DNA from: Comamonadaceae bacterium
Lineage (GTDB): Bacteria; Pseudomonadota; Gammaproteobacteria; Burkholderiales; Burkholderiaceae_C
Direction: 5' to 3'
DNA length: 6,674 bases
Assembly (NCBI GenBank): GCA_021286965.1
Contig: JAJTBK010000374.1
Coordinates: 1-6,674 of the forward strand
Each line of letters starts with the position of its first letter. Within the stretch, counting starts at the first letter, position 1. The translations under genes were made by a program, and so were the position numbers. Positions 6,449 through 6,674 of the stretch are shown here, piece after piece. The notes beneath the pieces are model-generated. The model did no database searches. It was not told the DNA's origin and saw only the letters and a list, made by a program, of their open reading frames with translations.

Positions 6449-6674
6449 AGAACGAAAAATCTTTGAAAACATCGGGCATCTCGGCCTGCATGGCCTGTGC
6501 CTCCTTGGCGTCGTAAGTGGCTTTGTCCCACAGCTCGAAGTACTCGCCCATGCCCAGCAGCACCGCCTCCTTGCTCAGGCCGGCGGCCTGGCGCAGCTCG
6601 GGCGCGACGAGCAGGCGGCCGGTGCCGTCCATCTCCACGTCCATGGCGTTGCCCAGGAAGATGCGCTTCCACCA
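6447..6674 (-). CDS. mraZ: MraZ, dcw cluster transcriptional regulator (C-terminal part, 5' end outside window)
   Basis: The last 75 codons of mraZ run off the right edge; the reading frame is open to the final base, beginning [16 protein letters not shown]. MraZ is a nucleoid-associated DNA-binding repressor that binds direct repeats upstream of its own gene and controls the dcw cluster. It is built of two SpoVT/AbrB-like halves, each with a conserved DxxxR motif. The second motif is visible as DGTGR (residues 16-20 of the fragment), followed by [13 protein letters not shown] and the family-typical GEYFELWD segment. Full-length homologues are about 140-150 residues, so roughly half is missing. 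An ATG at 6644 exists, but conserved sequence continues upstream of it, so it is internal. The TGA stop lies 8 nt before the rsmH start and overlaps the rsmH ribosome binding site. The promoter and operator repeats lie outside the window. Confidence 0.95.
   Translation of the reverse strand, partial: WWKRIFLGNAMDVEMDGTGRLLVAPELRQAAGLSKEAVLLGMGEYFELWDKATYDAKEAQAMQAEMPDVFKDFSF

Noticed and set aside
6439..6672. Upstream extension of rsmH through mraZ
   Set aside because: Shadow of mraZ in another frame. The ATG at 6438 has a ribosome binding site and the family N-terminus.
1..6674. A novel defence, mobile or biosynthetic system
   Set aside because: Every base is accounted for by core dcw genes in canonical order. 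There is no spare coding capacity, no transposase, no CRISPR-like repeat array and no RNA gene.

Overview
The window is a segment of the dcw (division and cell wall) cluster, entirely on the minus strand and read from high to low coordinates. The order is mraZ (5'-truncated), rsmH, ftsL, ftsI, murE, murF, mraY (3'-truncated), the canonical proteobacterial order. Base composition is strongly G+C rich. The protein details (short FtsL, KSG triad in FtsI, SSIG motif in MurE, DNPR meso-diaminopimelate motif, FtsI N-terminus near VSYTSTPLL) suggest a betaproteobacterium of the Burkholderiales, most likely Comamonadaceae (Acidovorax/Alicycliphilus/Diaphorobacter-like). That placement is from memory of family sequences, not a search.

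Layout. 6674-6447: C-terminal half of MraZ, the cluster's transcriptional regulator. 6438-5509: RsmH, a 16S rRNA methyltransferase. 5512-5231: FtsL, a small bitopic divisome protein. 5234-3486: FtsI/PBP3, the septal transpeptidase. 3489-1984: MurE. 1987-596: MurF. 605-1: first 201 codons of MraY. There is no intergenic space longer than 8 nt. Five of the six junctions overlap (4 nt at four, 10 nt at murF/mraY), so the genes form one tightly coupled translational unit. No promoter, terminator, tRNA, rRNA, CRISPR array or transposase is visible; the main promoter should lie upstream of mraZ, beyond the right end.

How they work together. MurE adds meso-diaminopimelate to UDP-MurNAc-L-Ala-D-Glu, MurF adds D-Ala-D-Ala, and MraY transfers the finished phospho-MurNAc-pentapeptide to undecaprenyl phosphate (lipid I). 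FtsI cross-links the resulting peptidoglycan at the septum, under control of the FtsQ-FtsL-FtsB complex. MraZ represses the cluster and RsmH methylates C1402 of 16S rRNA.

This is ordinary core-genome DNA and I do not see a previously undescribed system. The points most worth checking are an AT-rich, palindrome-bearing stretch inside murE that looks like a small dispersed repeat captured in frame, and a run of seven G at the ftsL/ftsI junction that is both the likely ftsI ribosome binding site and a canonical-looking slippery heptamer. The series of GTG starts in GTGA overlaps is a lesser curiosity.
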